Below, in pieces: positions 8,007-16,895 of a stretch of DNA of 64,000 bases. The number at the start of each line of letters is the position of its first letter. The stretch's first letter is position 1. Origin of the DNA: an uncultured Lachnospiraceae bacterium (GTDB lineage: Bacteria; Bacillota; Clostridia; Lachnospirales; Lachnospiraceae). Under the pieces are notes generated by a model. It was not told where the DNA came from. It saw only the letters and a list, made by a program, of their open reading frames with translations, and did not search any database. The translations under genes were made by a program, and so were the position numbers. The stretch spans positions 299,108 through 363,107 of the forward strand of contig CAJUDS010000001.1 of the NCBI GenBank assembly GCA_910585345.1. The letters run 5' to 3'.

Positions 8007-9215
8007 CTATGACAGCGTTTCCATCGTCTTCCTGATCTCTCTGATAAACGCTTCGCTGTTTAAAACCGTCACATCCTTCAACGTCGTGATCAGCGCTAAA
8101 TCCTTTGTCATCCGGCCGTCTTCAATCGTACGGACCGTTGCGTTTTCCAGCCGGTCGGCAAACGCGCACAACTCCAAGATCCCGTCAAGTTCTCCTCTCT
8201 TGCGCAGCGCCCCCGTCCATGCAAAAATCGTGGCCACCGAATTGGTCGATGTCTCCTCTCCCGCCAGATACTTGTAATAATGCCGCTGCACCGTTCCGTG
8301 GGCTGCCTCATATTCATATATCCCGTCCGGAGAAACCAGTACGCTTGTCATCATGGCAAGAGAACCAAATGCCGACGACACCATATCGCTCATCACATCG
8401 CCGTCATAATTTTTGCACGCCCAGATAAAACCGCCTTTCGCTTTCATAACCCGGGCTACCGCATCATCAATCAGCGTATAGAAATATACAATGCCTGCGC
8501 GCGCAAACGCTTCTTTATATTCCCGGTCAAATACTTCCTGAAAAATATCCTTGAATGTATGATCATATTTTTTAGAAATCGTATCTTTGGTGGCAAACCA
8601 CAGATCCTGCTTTGTATCTAACGCATAGTTAAAGCATGACCTGGCAAAACTACGCACAGACTGTTCCGTATTATGGATTCCCTGCAACACGCCCGGTCCC
8701 GCAAACGTATGGATCAATTCTCTTGTCTCCGTTCCATCCGCAGCCGTAAATACCAGCTCTGCTTTCCCGGGACCTTCCACTTTGATTTCTGCATTTTTAT
8801 AAACATCGCCATATGCATGTCTTGCCAGCGTAATCGGCTGTTCCCAATTGCGCACACATGGTTCTATCCCTTTCACAATGATCGGCGCACGAAAAACCGT
8901 CCCGTCCAGCGCCGCACGGATGGTACCGTTAGGACTTTTCCACATTTCCTTCAAATGATATTCTTCCATACGGGCTGCATTGGGGGTAATCGTCGCGCAT
9001 TTTACTGCCACGCCATACTTTTTCGCTGCCAGCGCGCTGTCCATAGTCACCTTATCATCCGTTTCATTGCGGTGTGCCAGTCCCAGATCATAATATTCCG
9101 TTTTTAAATCAATATACGGAAGCAGCAGCTCCTCTTTTATCATCTTCCATAAAATCCTTGTCATTTCATCGCCGTCCATCTCCACAAGCGGCGTTTTCAT
9201 CTGAATTTTTTCCAT
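8007..9215 (-). CDS. icd: NADP-dependent isocitrate dehydrogenase
   Basis: The 402-residue enzyme converts isocitrate to 2-oxoglutarate and CO2. It is the homodimeric type-II (eukaryote-like) form, shown by TPLVEMDGDEMTRILW at the start, the substrate segment SPNGTIRAALDGTVFR, the catalytic regions KNYDGDVMSDMVSSAFGSL and the NADP loop EAAHGTVQRHYYKYL. I use ATG 9215 because an AAAGGA site precedes it and the family begins at this methionine. It is the last gene of a cluster with the GntR regulator and the citrate-synthase-like gene, consistent with a partial TCA route to glutamate. Confidence 0.94.
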   Translation of the reverse strand: MEKIQMKTPLVEMDGDEMTRILWKMIKEELLLPYIDLKTEYYDLGLAHRNETDDKVTMDSALAAKKYGVAVKCATITPNAARMEEYHLKEMWKSPNGTIRAALDGTVFRAPIIVKGIEPCVRNWEQPITLARHAYGDVYKNAEIKVEGPGKAELVFTAADGTETRELIHTFAGPGVLQGIHNTEQSVRSFARSCFNYALDTKQDLWFATKDTISKKYDHTFKDIFQEVFDREYKEAFARAGIVYFYTLIDDAVARVMKAKGGFIWACKNYDGDVMSDMVSSAFGSLAMMTSVLVSPDGIYEYEAAHGTVQRHYYKYLAGEETSTNSVATIFAWTGALRKRGELDGILELCAFADRLENATVRTIEDGRMTKDLALITTLKDVTVLNSEAFIREIRKTMETLS

Positions 9216-9271
9216 ACCGGTTTCCTTTCCTATTTTTAATTGTCTCCTGTTTCCCATTTACCTGGTATCCG

Positions 9272-9973
9272 CTAAGGGGTATTGGATTCCTCTTCATAAC
9301 GGGCCATAAAGCCATTTTTCATAATATTTTCATAGGCGTTGATCATATGCTTATTGGCCAGTATTTCGGCTTTGTCGGCCTCTCCCGCCTTGATGGCCTC
9401 CATAATCTTTCTATGCTCCGCATTAGAAGCAGTGCTTCTCGCTCCGGTAGACAGGGTCTTTTTCCGCACCCGCAGCACGTATTGATGGTAATCTTTGAGT
9501 GCATGTTCAAGCATCTTACTGTTGCATGCTTCATACATGATCTCATGAAAACGGTTATCAAGCTCCGCCATCTGCTCCATATGCCCTTTGGAAGCATGAA
9601 ATTCAGAGAGAAAGATATTCTCCTCCATCTCTTCCATCTGCTCCCTCGAAATATGCTGCGTCGCCCATCTGGCACACAACCCTTCTAACAGAGAACGGAT
9701 CATATAAATGTCTCCTACATCTTTTGCTGTGATTCCAGTTACATAGGCTCCCTTATTCGGTACAATACGAATCAGACCCTCCAGCTCCAACTGCCTGAAC
9801 GCCTCTCTGACCGGCGTACGGCTCACTCCCATCTCTTCCCCGATGGCAACCTCCCGCAGCTCTTCTTTTACCTTATATCTGCCGCTCAGAATATCTTCCC
9901 GAATCTTATGGAATACACGGCCACGCAGCGAATATTTGTCCGTCACTTCTTTTTTTACATCATAACTTTCCAC
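9272..9973 (-). CDS. GntR-family (FCD subfamily) transcriptional regulator
   Basis: The 233-residue regulator has an N-terminal winged helix (residues about 15-80, with IGEEMGVSRTPVREAFRQLE and the wing IRIVPNKGAYV) and an all-helical FCD ligand domain with metal-ligand-type residues (ELDNRFHEIMYEA and EHRKIMEAIKAG). The start is a GTG at 9973, 2 nt after the stop of the preceding gene, with CAGGA 8 nt upstream. It lies between the citrate-synthase-like gene and icd. The perfect ATTGTATACAAT centre in the operon's promoter region is the kind of site FCD regulators bind, so autoregulation is likely. The ligand may be a carboxylic acid, by inference from context. Confidence 0.88.
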   Translation of the reverse strand: MESYDVKKEVTDKYSLRGRVFHKIREDILSGRYKVKEELREVAIGEEMGVSRTPVREAFRQLELEGLIRIVPNKGAYVTGITAKDVGDIYMIRSLLEGLCARWATQHISREQMEEMEENIFLSEFHASKGHMEQMAELDNRFHEIMYEACNSKMLEHALKDYHQYVLRVRKKTLSTGARSTASNAEHRKIMEAIKAGEADKAEILANKHMINAYENIMKNGFMARYEEESNTP

Positions 9974-9975
9974 TT

Positions 9976-11424
9976 CTATTTTCCTGCCTGTTCTTTCACT
10001 TTTTCATATAATACGGATTTCACACCGAGCTTTTCACAAACCTCTCTGATTACGGAAAGCAGCTCGCTGTCCGTAAGCACTGTCACACGGCCGCCGGCAT
10101 ATTCCGTATCCACCCATGCCTTGACAGCTTTTACAAGATCCGCATTTTTGTCTACTGCATCCTCCCCCTTCAGATGGAAATACGTATTCATCCAATGCGC
10201 GATGCCCGCCAAACCCGACGTATTCGAAACGGCGCAGAGAACCGGGCGGTTTAAAAACTTGTCCGTATCAAATATATTATAAATCTCTTCATTTTTCAAC
10301 AGACCGTCCGCATGGATGCCGGCTCTTGTCACATTGAAATTTTTTCCTGCAAAGGGCGTTCTCGGTGGAATCCGGTAACCGATCTCTTTCTCATAATATT
10401 CTGCCAACTCTGTAATAACCGTAGTATCCATCCCATTGAGCTCTCCCTTTAGCTGGGCATACTCAAATACCATTGCCTCAAGAGGAGTATTTCCCGTTCT
10501 CTCTCCTATCCCGAACAGAGACGTATTGACCCCGGAACAGCCATATAGCCATGCGGTCGTCGAATTTGTCACAGCCTTGTAAAAATCATTGTGTCCATGC
10601 CATTCTATGAGTGCGTGCGGTACGCCCGCATGGGTATGCAGTGCATAAACAATTCCCTGTACGCTTCTGGGTATGACTGCCCCGGCAAAGTTTACGCCAT
10701 ATCCCATTGTATCACAGGCACGGACCTTAATCGGAATTTTATATTCATCCATCAGTTTCATCAGCTCCAGACAAAACGGCACTACATAACCATAAATATC
10801 CGCTCTTGTAATATCTTCCAAGTGACACCGCGGACTGATTCCCTCCTCCAGGCAATCGCGAATCACACGCAGATAATGATCCATCGCCTGGCGTCTTGTC
10901 ATTTTCAATTTAAGAAAAATATGATAATCGGAGCAGCTTACAAGAATTCCCGTCTCCTTCATGCCGATTTCCTTTACAAGTTTAAAATCGTCTTTTCTCG
11001 CTCGAATCCAACTTGTAACCTCCGGAAACGCATAGCCGCGCTCCATACATTTATATACCGCGTCTCTGTCCTTTTTGCTATACAGGAAAAATTCGCTCGC
11101 GCGGATCATGCCGTTAGGTCCTCCCAGCCTGTGCAGATAATCGTAGATTGTCACGATCTGTTCTGTTGTATAAGGCGCTCTGGACTGCTGGCCGTCACGG
11201 AAAGTCGTGTCTGTAATCCATATTTCTTTTGGCATATTATGCGGCACAATCCTGTCATTAAATGGAATTTTGGGTATTTCTTCATAGGGAAACATATTGC
11301 GAAAAGCATTCGGCTTTTTCACATCATCCAGAATATACATATGCTCCTCTATTTGAAGCAGATTGTTATGTTCATTCAGGGTAACAGGACGATCTGCAAA
11401 ATATTCTTCATCACGTATTCCCAT
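9976..11424 (-). CDS. Re-citrate synthase / isopropylmalate-homocitrate synthase family enzyme
   Basis: The 482-residue DRE-TIM metallolyase family member shows WITDTTFRDGQQSRAPYTTEQ near residue 75, the barrel motifs CHLEDITRADIYG and IEWHGHNDFYKA, then GERTGNTPLEAMVFEY. Proteins of this type include 2-isopropylmalate synthase, homocitrate synthase and the clostridial Re-citrate synthase. No leuCD genes are nearby, and the gene sits in a cluster with icd and a GntR regulator, so Re-citrate synthase (acetyl-CoA plus oxaloacetate to citrate) is my preferred reading. This is inference from context. The second of two adjacent ATGs (11424) has the better spacing to GGAGG. Confidence 0.8.
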   Translation of the reverse strand: MGIRDEEYFADRPVTLNEHNNLLQIEEHMYILDDVKKPNAFRNMFPYEEIPKIPFNDRIVPHNMPKEIWITDTTFRDGQQSRAPYTTEQIVTIYDYLHRLGGPNGMIRASEFFLYSKKDRDAVYKCMERGYAFPEVTSWIRARKDDFKLVKEIGMKETGILVSCSDYHIFLKLKMTRRQAMDHYLRVIRDCLEEGISPRCHLEDITRADIYGYVVPFCLELMKLMDEYKIPIKVRACDTMGYGVNFAGAVIPRSVQGIVYALHTHAGVPHALIEWHGHNDFYKAVTNSTTAWLYGCSGVNTSLFGIGERTGNTPLEAMVFEYAQLKGELNGMDTTVITELAEYYEKEIGYRIPPRTPFAGKNFNVTRAGIHADGLLKNEEIYNIFDTDKFLNRPVLCAVSNTSGLAGIAHWMNTYFHLKGEDAVDKNADLVKAVKAWVDTEYAGGRVTVLTDSELLSVIREVCEKLGVKSVLYEKVKEQAGK

Positions 11425-11572
11425 CATATCCCTCCTCTGTCCTATCATTACATACGCTGTGTGATTTTCAGCCTGCGGCGGACCGATACAGCAATACGCT
11501 TCCAACCCGCAACAGCTCTATCCTTGCTTTTAATCATAGAAAAGCTGCTAAAACTTCCCTGTATTATAAAAT

Positions 11573-11608
11573 ACATCTCGTATGATTGTATACAATTATA
11601 CGAGATGT
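11573..11608. promoter_or_regulatory. GntR-type palindromic operator upstream of the citrate-synthase-like gene
   Basis: A 36-bp near-perfect palindrome: ACATCTCGTA, then the symmetric centre ATTGTATACAAT, then TACGAGATGT, with a mismatched dinucleotide on each side of the centre. It lies about 150 bp upstream of ATG 11424, just upstream of a TATAAT-like box on the minus strand, where a repressor could block transcription. The adjacent FCD-type GntR protein is the obvious candidate. Confidence 0.65.
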
Positions 11609-11631
11609 GTCAATATCAAACCTGCATTTGT

Positions 11632-11817
11632 CACGGAAATCAATTTCTCGTTCCTTGGAACAAATAGATTAAGGAGTGTTCCATTGTGAAGGATATTGAA
11701 ACGCTTCGTGTCCCGCCCTCTTCCTGCAGCTTCCGGACACTTAGAGTTTCTTATATCCGTAACCTGGAACACGAATCAAATATTTGTGCACAAAAACAAA
11801 AAATTGATTTCCCTGTG
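11632..11817. repeat. 186-bp imperfect long inverted repeat
   Basis: The two halves pair over most of their length. CACGGAAATCAATTT (11632-11646) matches AAATTGATTTCCCTGTG (11801-11817), and GTGTTCCATTGTGAAGGAT in the left half pairs with TATCCGTAACCTGGAACAC in the right half. The loop is about 15 nt around 11720-11735. I see no ORF in it. It lies between the citrate operon promoter and the subtilase 3' end. It could be a MITE-like insertion, a structured RNA or a transcription-termination structure. Confidence 0.55.
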
Positions 11818-11836
11818 CCTGTGTCCGCACATTTTT

Positions 11837-12562
11837 TTAGATCAGCATTCTTTCTATATTAAGCATACCCCACCCCTGCTTATACCATGGCTCTTTCAGG
11901 TCCGTGGCAGAATATGTCATTCTACGCTTTACTTCCCCGTTTCCGGATTCCGGATATTTTTGTAAAAAAAGCGCTGCCGCACCCGATACGACGGGAGTCG
12001 ACATTGATGTGCCGCTTTTGGCCGCATACGCATGGTACCATCCATACAGTGTACGCTTTGCCCGGCTGTTACAGGACACAATATCAGTTCCCGGCGCTAC
12101 TATATCTGGCTTTCTAACGTCTGCATTCTCCGCTTCCCTTCCTGAAAAATGTTCGCACAGCGAGTTTCTGTCCGCAAAATACCCGCCTTCATGACAGCCC
12201 ACCGTAATCACCTTTCTGCTGTTTCCGATCGGGGAAAGCGTGCCCGGAAGCGGTCCTCCGTTTCCTGCCGCTACCACAACTACAATGCCCCGTTCCCATG
12301 CTTCTTCTACGCAGGAAATCAAAGTTTCTTTTTGACTGCCCTGCAGGTCCAGTCCAAGTCCTACGGAAATATTCAAAATCCTGATATTCCAAAGCTCTTT
12401 CATCCGCATGACCCACTCAATTCCCTGCAGCATATGCTCTATGGAACCATCACCATTGCTGTTCAGCACTTTTCCGACAGCAAGCCTGCAGCGGGGGGCA
12501 ATTCCCCGGTACTTTCCGGCAGAAAGACTACCGCTGCCTGCTAAAATTCCGGAAACATGGGT
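11837..12562 (-). pseudogene. Subtilisin-like (S8) serine protease, 3' fragment split by the integrative element
   Basis: This is the C-terminal part of an S8 protease, read from the att core: THVSGILAGSGSLSAGK, then RGIAPRCRLAVGKVLNSNGDG, VVVVAAGNGG, and the catalytic serine motif AAKSGTSMSTPVVSGAAAL. A TAG lies 4 codons upstream of THV, just inside the element, so the fragment has no start codon of its own unless the internal GTG (12469) is used. The catalytic Asp and His are on the other fragment at 39670-39851. Joining the two at the shared core restores one frame of about 299 residues. As it stands the protease cannot be made. Confidence 0.9.
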
Positions 12563-12582
12563 GATGGTTTCCTAACACAATA
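12555..12582. other. attL: core plus inverted arm
   Basis: The core ACCCATGT (minus strand) is at 12555-12562, and a 10-bp arm TATTGTGTTA (minus strand) is at 12573-12582, with 10 bp between them. The same core is at attR, and the mirror-image arm TAACACAATA stands 10 bp from that core. The recombinase stop codon is 24 bp from the core. Confidence 0.88.
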
Positions 12583-12585
12583 CAT

Positions 12586-14187
12586 TTACAAGTTCCAGTG
12601 TATCTTGATTTCCTGTTTCCCTGTATCGGGATTCTTTTCCCCGACTTCGATATAATCTATAAAATCCGCTGCCATCTCGTGCGTCAGCTTTTCAAAGCTG
12701 CAGTACTTCCTGATCAGCTCTTCAATACTTTTTTTCTCTTTGTTTTCGCTTTCCAGCGCAGCAATCCTGTCCTGCAGAACAGAAATATTTTTCTCCACAT
12801 CATTGTATTCTCTGTCAAATCCCTCTTTCAGCCGCACAAACTGCTGATCCGTAACGACCCCGTTAATCCTGTCGTCATATAATAAGGAAAGTTTTCTGTT
12901 CAGTGTTTCCCTGTTATGAAGCAAAACACAACATTCCGACTGCATCTGCTTCAGGCGGTCCCCATTTCCCGTCAACCGGCTTAAGACCAGGCCGATCTGT
13001 TCTTTTCTGTCCTTGTTTTCCAGCACACACCGCACAAGCATCTGTATATTTTCCAGTACGATCTTCTCAATGACCGAAGCGCGTATCAAATGATTCGTGC
13101 ACAGCTTTTTTCTGGATTTGTTGGCCAACTGGCACCGCAGATTCCAGTCTTCCATTTTATGATTGGTGTATCCTGATTTTACAAGGGAGGACCCGCAGTC
13201 CGCACACCGTATCTTTCCGGCCAGCTTATGCACTTTTCCGCCTTCCGTGGCCCTTCTTCTATGCGCTTTTATCTTTTGCACTTTATCATATTTGTCACGG
13301 GATATGATAGGGGCATGGTGGTTTTCCACGATGATCCACTGATCTTTCGGCGTCTCTTTGACTTTCTTATCCTTATAACTCACCTTTGCCCAGCGGCCCT
13401 GTGTAAGCGTGCCCAGGTACGTGTCATTGGCCAAAATTCTGTTGATTGTCGTCGTGCTCCAGAAATTGTACTTTACACTGAATGCTTCCGCCTTTACATT
13501 GGCGTAATTACCCTGTTTCTTCTTATAGACAGTCGGATTGTCAATGCCCCTGTCTTCCAAAATATGACTGATCGCTTTGGAACCGTAGCCCTCCATGGCA
13601 AGGTCATATATCATATTTACAATATTTGCCGCGTATTCGTCAACTATAAATCTGTGTCCGTCTTCCGGATCTCTCAGATAACCGTACGGCGCAAATGACC
13701 CCAGAAACTGTCCCGCCTTCATTTTCTGGCGGAACACGGACTTTATGTTCCTGGATAAATCCTCGCAGTACCATTCATTGGTAAGGCCGTATATCTGCCT
13801 TGTTTTTTTATTGCCTTCAATGCTGGTGTCTACTCCGTCCACCAGGCCGATAAAGCGGATCCCCAGCAGTAAAAAATCATGGTGCAGATACTTTTCCAAA
13901 TGTTCCATGTTCCGCGTAAACCTGGATTGTGACTTACACAATACAATATCAAACCTGCCCAGCTTACTGTCTCTGATCAGACGGTCAAACTCCGGACGAT
14001 CATCATACAAACCCGAATAATCATCGTCAATATATGTATCCACCACGGTCCAGCCCTGTGCCAACGCATGATCCGTCAGAAGCAGTCTCTGGTTCACAAT
14101 GCTCGCACTGTCGTCGCCGGAGTCGGCCTTGTCCATGTCTTCTTTGCTTAATCGTAAATATAATACGGCACGTAAACGCGTTTCCAT
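12586..14187 (-). CDS. Large serine recombinase (integrase/excisionase)
   Basis: The 533-residue protein has the order typical of large serine recombinases. The catalytic resolvase domain begins AVLYLRLSKED (nucleophile Ser14) with the arginine-rich active-site segment CKSQSRFTRN. The Recombinase domain spans about 160-300 (APYGYLRDPEDGHRFIVDE). A zinc ribbon (IRCADCGSSL, then RCQLANKSRKKLCTNH) and a long coiled coil (about 400-500) follow. It should insert and excise the element at the flanking att sites. The gene ends 24 bp from the attL core with no terminator in between, so its transcript may enter the subtilase fragment. It starts 6 nt after a 34-residue ORF. Confidence 0.95.
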   Translation of the reverse strand: METRLRAVLYLRLSKEDMDKADSGDDSASIVNQRLLLTDHALAQGWTVVDTYIDDDYSGLYDDRPEFDRLIRDSKLGRFDIVLCKSQSRFTRNMEHLEKYLHHDFLLLGIRFIGLVDGVDTSIEGNKKTRQIYGLTNEWYCEDLSRNIKSVFRQKMKAGQFLGSFAPYGYLRDPEDGHRFIVDEYAANIVNMIYDLAMEGYGSKAISHILEDRGIDNPTVYKKKQGNYANVKAEAFSVKYNFWSTTTINRILANDTYLGTLTQGRWAKVSYKDKKVKETPKDQWIIVENHHAPIISRDKYDKVQKIKAHRRRATEGGKVHKLAGKIRCADCGSSLVKSGYTNHKMEDWNLRCQLANKSRKKLCTNHLIRASVIEKIVLENIQMLVRCVLENKDRKEQIGLVLSRLTGNGDRLKQMQSECCVLLHNRETLNRKLSLLYDDRINGVVTDQQFVRLKEGFDREYNDVEKNISVLQDRIAALESENKEKKSIEELIRKYCSFEKLTHEMAADFIDYIEVGEKNPDTGKQEIKIHWNL

Positions 14188-14193
14188 ATCATG

Positions 14194-14298
14194 TTACCTT
14201 GCTTTCCTGTTAATTTCTTCGATCAGAATATTCACGATTTTCTCTTCTCTTTCCTCCTCATCGGAACGAAATATATTCAGGACGATAATATTGGACAT
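14194..14298 (-). CDS. Small 34-residue protein preceding the recombinase
   Basis: ATG 14298 with GGAGG at proper spacing opens a 34-codon frame (MSNIIVLNIFRSDEEEREE, then KIVNILIEEINRKAR) that stops 6 nt before the recombinase ATG. The sequence is a short beta-like start followed by a charged helix. The strong ribosome site and tight coupling support translation. It may serve as a leader that couples recombinase translation, or as a small partner such as a directionality factor. That role is a guess. I recognise no domain. Confidence 0.6.
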   Translation of the reverse strand: MSNIIVLNIFRSDEEEREEKIVNILIEEINRKAR

Positions 14299-14485
14299 AC
14301 CTTTCCTCCTTCAGAATATTATATGGTTTTCTCTAATATATTGGTCATAAGCCCGTTCGTATGATAAAACGAACTGCTGTCTTGTTTTATGCTTTTCCTG
14401 TTTGCAGGAATACCGCTTTGTCTTACCGCCATTCCGCATCTTTTCCCGGTATCTGCATATAATAATTACTTAAAATGTCTATATT

Positions 14486-14515
14486 TTGTGTTCCCCTCTT
14501 TTCAATACGTAAAAT
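14486..14515 (+). promoter_or_regulatory. Promoter and possible HicB operator of hicAB
   Basis: TTGTGT (14486-14491), 18-bp spacer and TAAAAT (14510-14515) precede hicA. The -10 region lies in a small inverted repeat, TACGTA-AAA-TACGT, a plausible site for autoregulation by the HicB antitoxin. Confidence 0.5.
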
Positions 14516-14550
14516 ACGTGTTATCATATTGTTGTAAGGAGGAAACATAC

Positions 14551-14733
14551 ATGAGATTCAGAGAAGCCGACCGGATGTTAAAAGATGATGGCTGGTATGT
14601 GTCAGACATAAGCGGCTCACATTACCAATACAAACATCCGACAAAGCCCGGAAAAGTAAGCGTTCCGAATCACCACGGCGACATCCCGAAAAGTATTGTT
14701 AAATCCATACGCAACCAGGCGGGGCTTAAATAA
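14551..14733 (+). CDS. hicA: HicA-type mRNA interferase toxin
   Basis: The 60-residue protein with a TAAGGAGG site shows the whole HicA fold: RFREADRMLKDDGWY, then the catalytic histidine segment SGSHYQYKHP, then KVSVPNHHGDIPKSIV and KSIRNQAGLK. HicA proteins are dsRBD-like ribonucleases that cleave mRNA and are held by HicB. The longer frame upstream lacks a ribosome site. It is followed 41 bp later by hicB on the same strand. The pair reads against the surrounding element genes and probably works as an addiction or phage-defence module. Confidence 0.9.
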   Translation: MRFREADRMLKDDGWYVSDISGSHYQYKHPTKPGKVSVPNHHGDIPKSIVKSIRNQAGLK

Positions 14734-14774
14734 GCCCTGCTCCATAAATAAATCACAGAAAGGAACATTGCTTT

Positions 14775-15203
14775 ATGAACTATGTGTACCCGGCTGTTTT
14801 CTATGAAGAAGAGGGAAAAATATCTGTCATTTTCCCTGATTTGGGAAACCTCGCAACCTTTGGTAATAATGTAGCGGACGCCATGCGCATGGCCCAGGAT
14901 GCCTGCGGTCTGTATTTGTTTACTGCCCTTCGTGACGGTGAATCTCTCCCGGCTCCCAGTGCATTAAATGAAATCAATCCTGCTGCCGTCCTGAGGGATT
15001 TTGAAGTGGAATCAGCGGCAGAGAGCGCTTTCGTTAATATGGTACTGGTGGATATGACCGAATACGCAAGGCAGCACAGCGACAAAGCAGTAAAAAAAAC
15101 TTTAAGCATCCCCATGTGGCTGAATACTCTTTGTGAGGAAAAAAGCATCAATTTTTCAAAAGTACTGCAGGATGCCCTGTTAACAAAAATACAATCTCTG
15201 TGA
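14775..15203 (+). CDS. hicB: HicB-family antitoxin
   Basis: The 142-residue protein starts with the partial RNase-H fold of HicB (YVYPAVFYEEEGKISVIFPDL, with FGNNVADAMRMAQDACGL) and ends with a ribbon-helix-helix-like tail (LSIPMWLNTLCEEKSINFSK, VLQDALLTK) that would bind the hicA promoter. It partners the HicA at 14551. A second, more diverged HicB lies at 22853-23251 in the same element, so there may be cross-talk. Confidence 0.9.
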   Translation: MNYVYPAVFYEEEGKISVIFPDLGNLATFGNNVADAMRMAQDACGLYLFTALRDGESLPAPSALNEINPAAVLRDFEVESAAESAFVNMVLVDMTEYARQHSDKAVKKTLSIPMWLNTLCEEKSINFSKVLQDALLTKIQSL

Positions 15204-15312
15204 CTGACAACATTCCAGACAGAATATACTTTACTGATCAGTAGCACCGTCCCGCACCCGTTAAATACAAACTTTTGCGGCCAGGGTCGGTGTTTTCCTG
15301 ACTTTTTTATTC

Positions 15313-15840
15313 TTATACGGCATCTGTCTCTCCCGCTTCCGATAAAAGTTTCATTTTTCTCATTTCTTTATTCCGGTTTACGATATAACCCGTTATCATA
15401 CTTTTTAACGCTTTTTTCTCTTCCCCGGTCAGATATTTAAACAATCCCTGTAACTGCAGCGTACCGAGAATATGTTCGTCTACTTCTTCAAACATCCCGG
15501 TATATGATCTTCTTTTATCGTAATAAGTGTAGGAATATGGTATCGTAATCCCTCTTTTCTTAAGCTCTCTGCCGCACATAATCCGCACTTCCGGATTGTG
15601 GAAATACAGTACAAATTCTTCCTGCTGCTCCCGGGGAAGAACTTGTGAAATCTTATGCAGACTGACAAGCCCCGGGTATTTTTTATGCTTTATAAAATTA
15701 GAAAGCATAACGTTATTTATTCCCGTCTGCTTTCCAAATGCGTACTGGTCGCCTCCTGACGCATATATCATATCATGCAGAACATCCCCGAACACCCTTC
15801 CCTTAAATTCCAGGTATTTCTTCTCATCATCACTTCGCAT
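15313..15840 (-). CDS. Putative helix-turn-helix protein of the partition gene group
   Basis: The 175-residue protein lies 62 bp downstream of parB on the same strand. Residues about 15-70 (FGDVLHDMIYASGGDQYAFG, KQTGINNVMLSNFIKHK) look like an XRE-type helix-turn-helix in which KQTGINNVMLSNF is the recognition part. The rest (GRELKKRGITIPYSYTYYDK, LQGLFKYLTGEEKKALKSMI) is helical and I do not recognise it. It could regulate the parAB operon or act as a small DNA-binding accessory factor. The function is unknown. Confidence 0.65.
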   Translation of the reverse strand: MRSDDEKKYLEFKGRVFGDVLHDMIYASGGDQYAFGKQTGINNVMLSNFIKHKKYPGLVSLHKISQVLPREQQEEFVLYFHNPEVRIMCGRELKKRGITIPYSYTYYDKRRSYTGMFEEVDEHILGTLQLQGLFKYLTGEEKKALKSMITGYIVNRNKEMRKMKLLSEAGETDAV

Positions 15841-15902
15841 TGTACGTTCCTTTCCTTTGCCGATCTTTTCTTTTCATCCATATATAACACATGTAATCCT
15901 AT

Positions 15903-16895
15903 TTATCCCGGCATATACCTGCCGCCTTCCAGCGTTTCAATATCCGTCTGCCCAGGTATCTGCCCCGTATCCCGGATCCCCTGTTCTTTCCGCCATTGTT
16001 TCAGCAGCCCGATAATGACTTTCTCCATATCCTCCGTTTTATAATTCTTTGGAAAATACTCGGAAAGCGTATTCTTTTTGAATACCAGGTTCCGCCTGTC
16101 TGCAGCCTTTCCCTCTGAAAAAATAGAGTTAAGCAGTTCTTCCGATGTAAAGTTTGAGCCTTTCCGGCTTATCTCCTTCAGAATCTTTGCCTGTTCCCCG
16201 CTGGGAACGATATGGTGTGCCTCCATATACCCAAACAGCTCCGTCTGCTGCCTGCTGTTCAGATAAGACAGATCCGACGCCGTTATCATCGGAATCCTGC
16301 CTGCATCCGTCATGTCCATCAGTTCCGGTATCAAATACGTCAGACGGATATATCTCTGGATCGTATTGCGGCTTTCTCCTGTCCTGCGCGCCAGTATTTC
16401 ATCCGACCGGCCTGTCTCTGCCTTTTCTTTCCCTCCCGGCATATCCTGGCTGCGCTTTTCCCGTCCTGCAGCAGTCAGTCTCTTCTGCGCCTCCATATGC
16501 ATCCGGTAAGAGAACGCCTTTTCCCTGATGCTGACCCGGCTTCTCTGGATATTGGACTCAACCATAATGATAACGGCTTCTTCATCACTGTATTCTCTGA
16601 CCATAAAAGGCATTGACGAAATCCCGGCAAGACTGCAGGCCATTTTGCGTCTGTGTCCGGCAATTATTTCATAGCCTCCATCCCGCATGGGTCTTGCAAT
16701 GCCGGGATGCAGCACTCCGTTCTGTTTCACACTCTCAACCAGCTCCGCCATGTCGGCGTCCATCTTTACGGCAAACGGATGGTCCGAAAAATCCCGCACC
16801 TCTGACAGAGCCAATTCCATAATCTGTACAGAAAGGTCTTCCTGCTGCGTTTCCTCCGGAATGCCAAACAGTTCCGCCAGCGGTTTCATCTGCAT
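15903..16895 (-). CDS. parB: ParB/Spo0J-family partition protein
   Basis: The 330-residue protein has the N-terminal ParB/Srx CTPase domain (HPFAVKMDADMAELVESVKQ, NGVLHPGIARPM, and YEIIAGHRRKMAC with the GHRR box) followed by the helix-turn-helix (RRTGESRNTIQRYIRLTYL) that binds parS. The gene overlaps parA by 10 nt and has GGAGG 7 nt before its ATG. With ParA it should secure inheritance of an excised, replicating form of the element. I could not identify a parS site with certainty. Palindromes at 36856-37015 are candidates. Confidence 0.9.
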   Translation of the reverse strand: MQMKPLAELFGIPEETQQEDLSVQIMELALSEVRDFSDHPFAVKMDADMAELVESVKQNGVLHPGIARPMRDGGYEIIAGHRRKMACSLAGISSMPFMVREYSDEEAVIIMVESNIQRSRVSIREKAFSYRMHMEAQKRLTAAGREKRSQDMPGGKEKAETGRSDEILARRTGESRNTIQRYIRLTYLIPELMDMTDAGRIPMITASDLSYLNSRQQTELFGYMEAHHIVPSGEQAKILKEISRKGSNFTSEELLNSIFSEGKAADRRNLVFKKNTLSEYFPKNYKTEDMEKVIIGLLKQWRKEQGIRDTGQIPGQTDIETLEGGRYMPG

